Assembly (NCBI GenBank): GCA_003563255.1
Contig: PWSL01000408.1
Location: 1-6,912, forward strand
Source: Desulfonatronospira sp.
Lineage (GTDB): Bacteria; Desulfobacterota; Desulfovibrionia; Desulfovibrionales; Desulfonatronovibrionaceae
DNA: 6,912 nt
Direction: 5' to 3'
Below the pieces are notes generated by a model. The model saw only the letters and a list, made by a program, of their open reading frames with translations. It searched no databases and was not told the DNA's origin. Positions 6,891-6,912 of this stretch are shown piece by piece; positions within the stretch are counted from its first letter, which is position 1, and the number at the start of each line of letters is the position of its first letter. Both the position numbers and the translations under genes were made by a program.

Positions 6891-6901
6891 AGCCAGTCCC
6901 C
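6891..6901 (-). repeat. Partial repeat core at the window edge
   Basis: AGCCAGTCCCC is the exact complement of GGGGACTGGCT, the first 11 bases of the 20-base core in copies 1 and 2. It may be the beginning of another element that continues past the window, or a decayed half. Eleven bases alone is weak, but the location beside another repeat of the same style supports it. Confidence 0.45.
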
Positions 6902-6912
6902 TGCTTTCCTAA

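Noticed and set aside
6667..6912. Plus-strand open frame at the end of the window
   Set aside because: It begins inside the mtaB-like gene with a TTG, has no ribosome site and runs straight through the inverted repeat and palindromes.

Overview
The window is a compact, all-plus-strand stretch of a bacterial chromosome. It probably comes from a sulfate-reducer-like Desulfobacterota species of the Desulfovibrionales type. That placement is inferred from the gene families, the DnaK tail, the moderately GC-rich codon use and the GGGGAC-type intergenic repeats; no rRNA or other strong marker is present. All five complete genes look intact and belong to known families. I see no defence island, prophage, CRISPR array, tRNA or transposase gene.

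Layout: (1) bases 1-76 are the last codons of dnaK, followed by a strong intrinsic terminator (113-145). (2) A 285-bp intergenic region holds a possible sigma70 promoter that overlaps the terminator, and a 149-bp inverted-repeat element (190-338). (3) Bases 362-2317 encode a lipoprotein with a helical-repeat N-terminus and a periplasmic-binding-protein fold, resembling LpoA-type penicillin-binding-protein activators. (4) A 257-bp gap is mostly filled by a second, related element (2369-2531) with perfect 15-bp terminal inverted repeats. (5) Bases 2575-6692 form a tight cluster gatC-gatA-mnmA-mtaB-like. The first three genes overlap by a few bases or are almost contiguous. The mnmA/mtaB gap (34 bp) contains a solitary end of the same repeat. 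(6) Bases 6693-6912 contain no credible gene but carry another pair of GGGGACTGTCCCC palindromes in a 112-bp inverted repeat, plus a further half-site.

Function: the four-gene cluster is devoted to tRNA. GatC and GatA are two subunits of the amidotransferase that makes Gln-tRNA(Gln) and/or Asn-tRNA(Asn); gatB is not in the window. MnmA thiolates U34 of tRNA(Gln), tRNA(Glu) and tRNA(Lys). The MtaB-like radical-SAM enzyme is expected to methylthiolate t6A37. The upstream lipoprotein is a cell-envelope protein with no obvious link to them.

The most interesting content is non-coding. A family of modular intergenic repeats combines a shared outer end (TGTTATCACTACAGCG-like) with interchangeable GGGGAC-type palindromic cores. 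Copies sit in four of the four non-trivial intergenic gaps. One probably contributes to the start region of mtaB, and another lies in the presumed leader of the lipoprotein gene.
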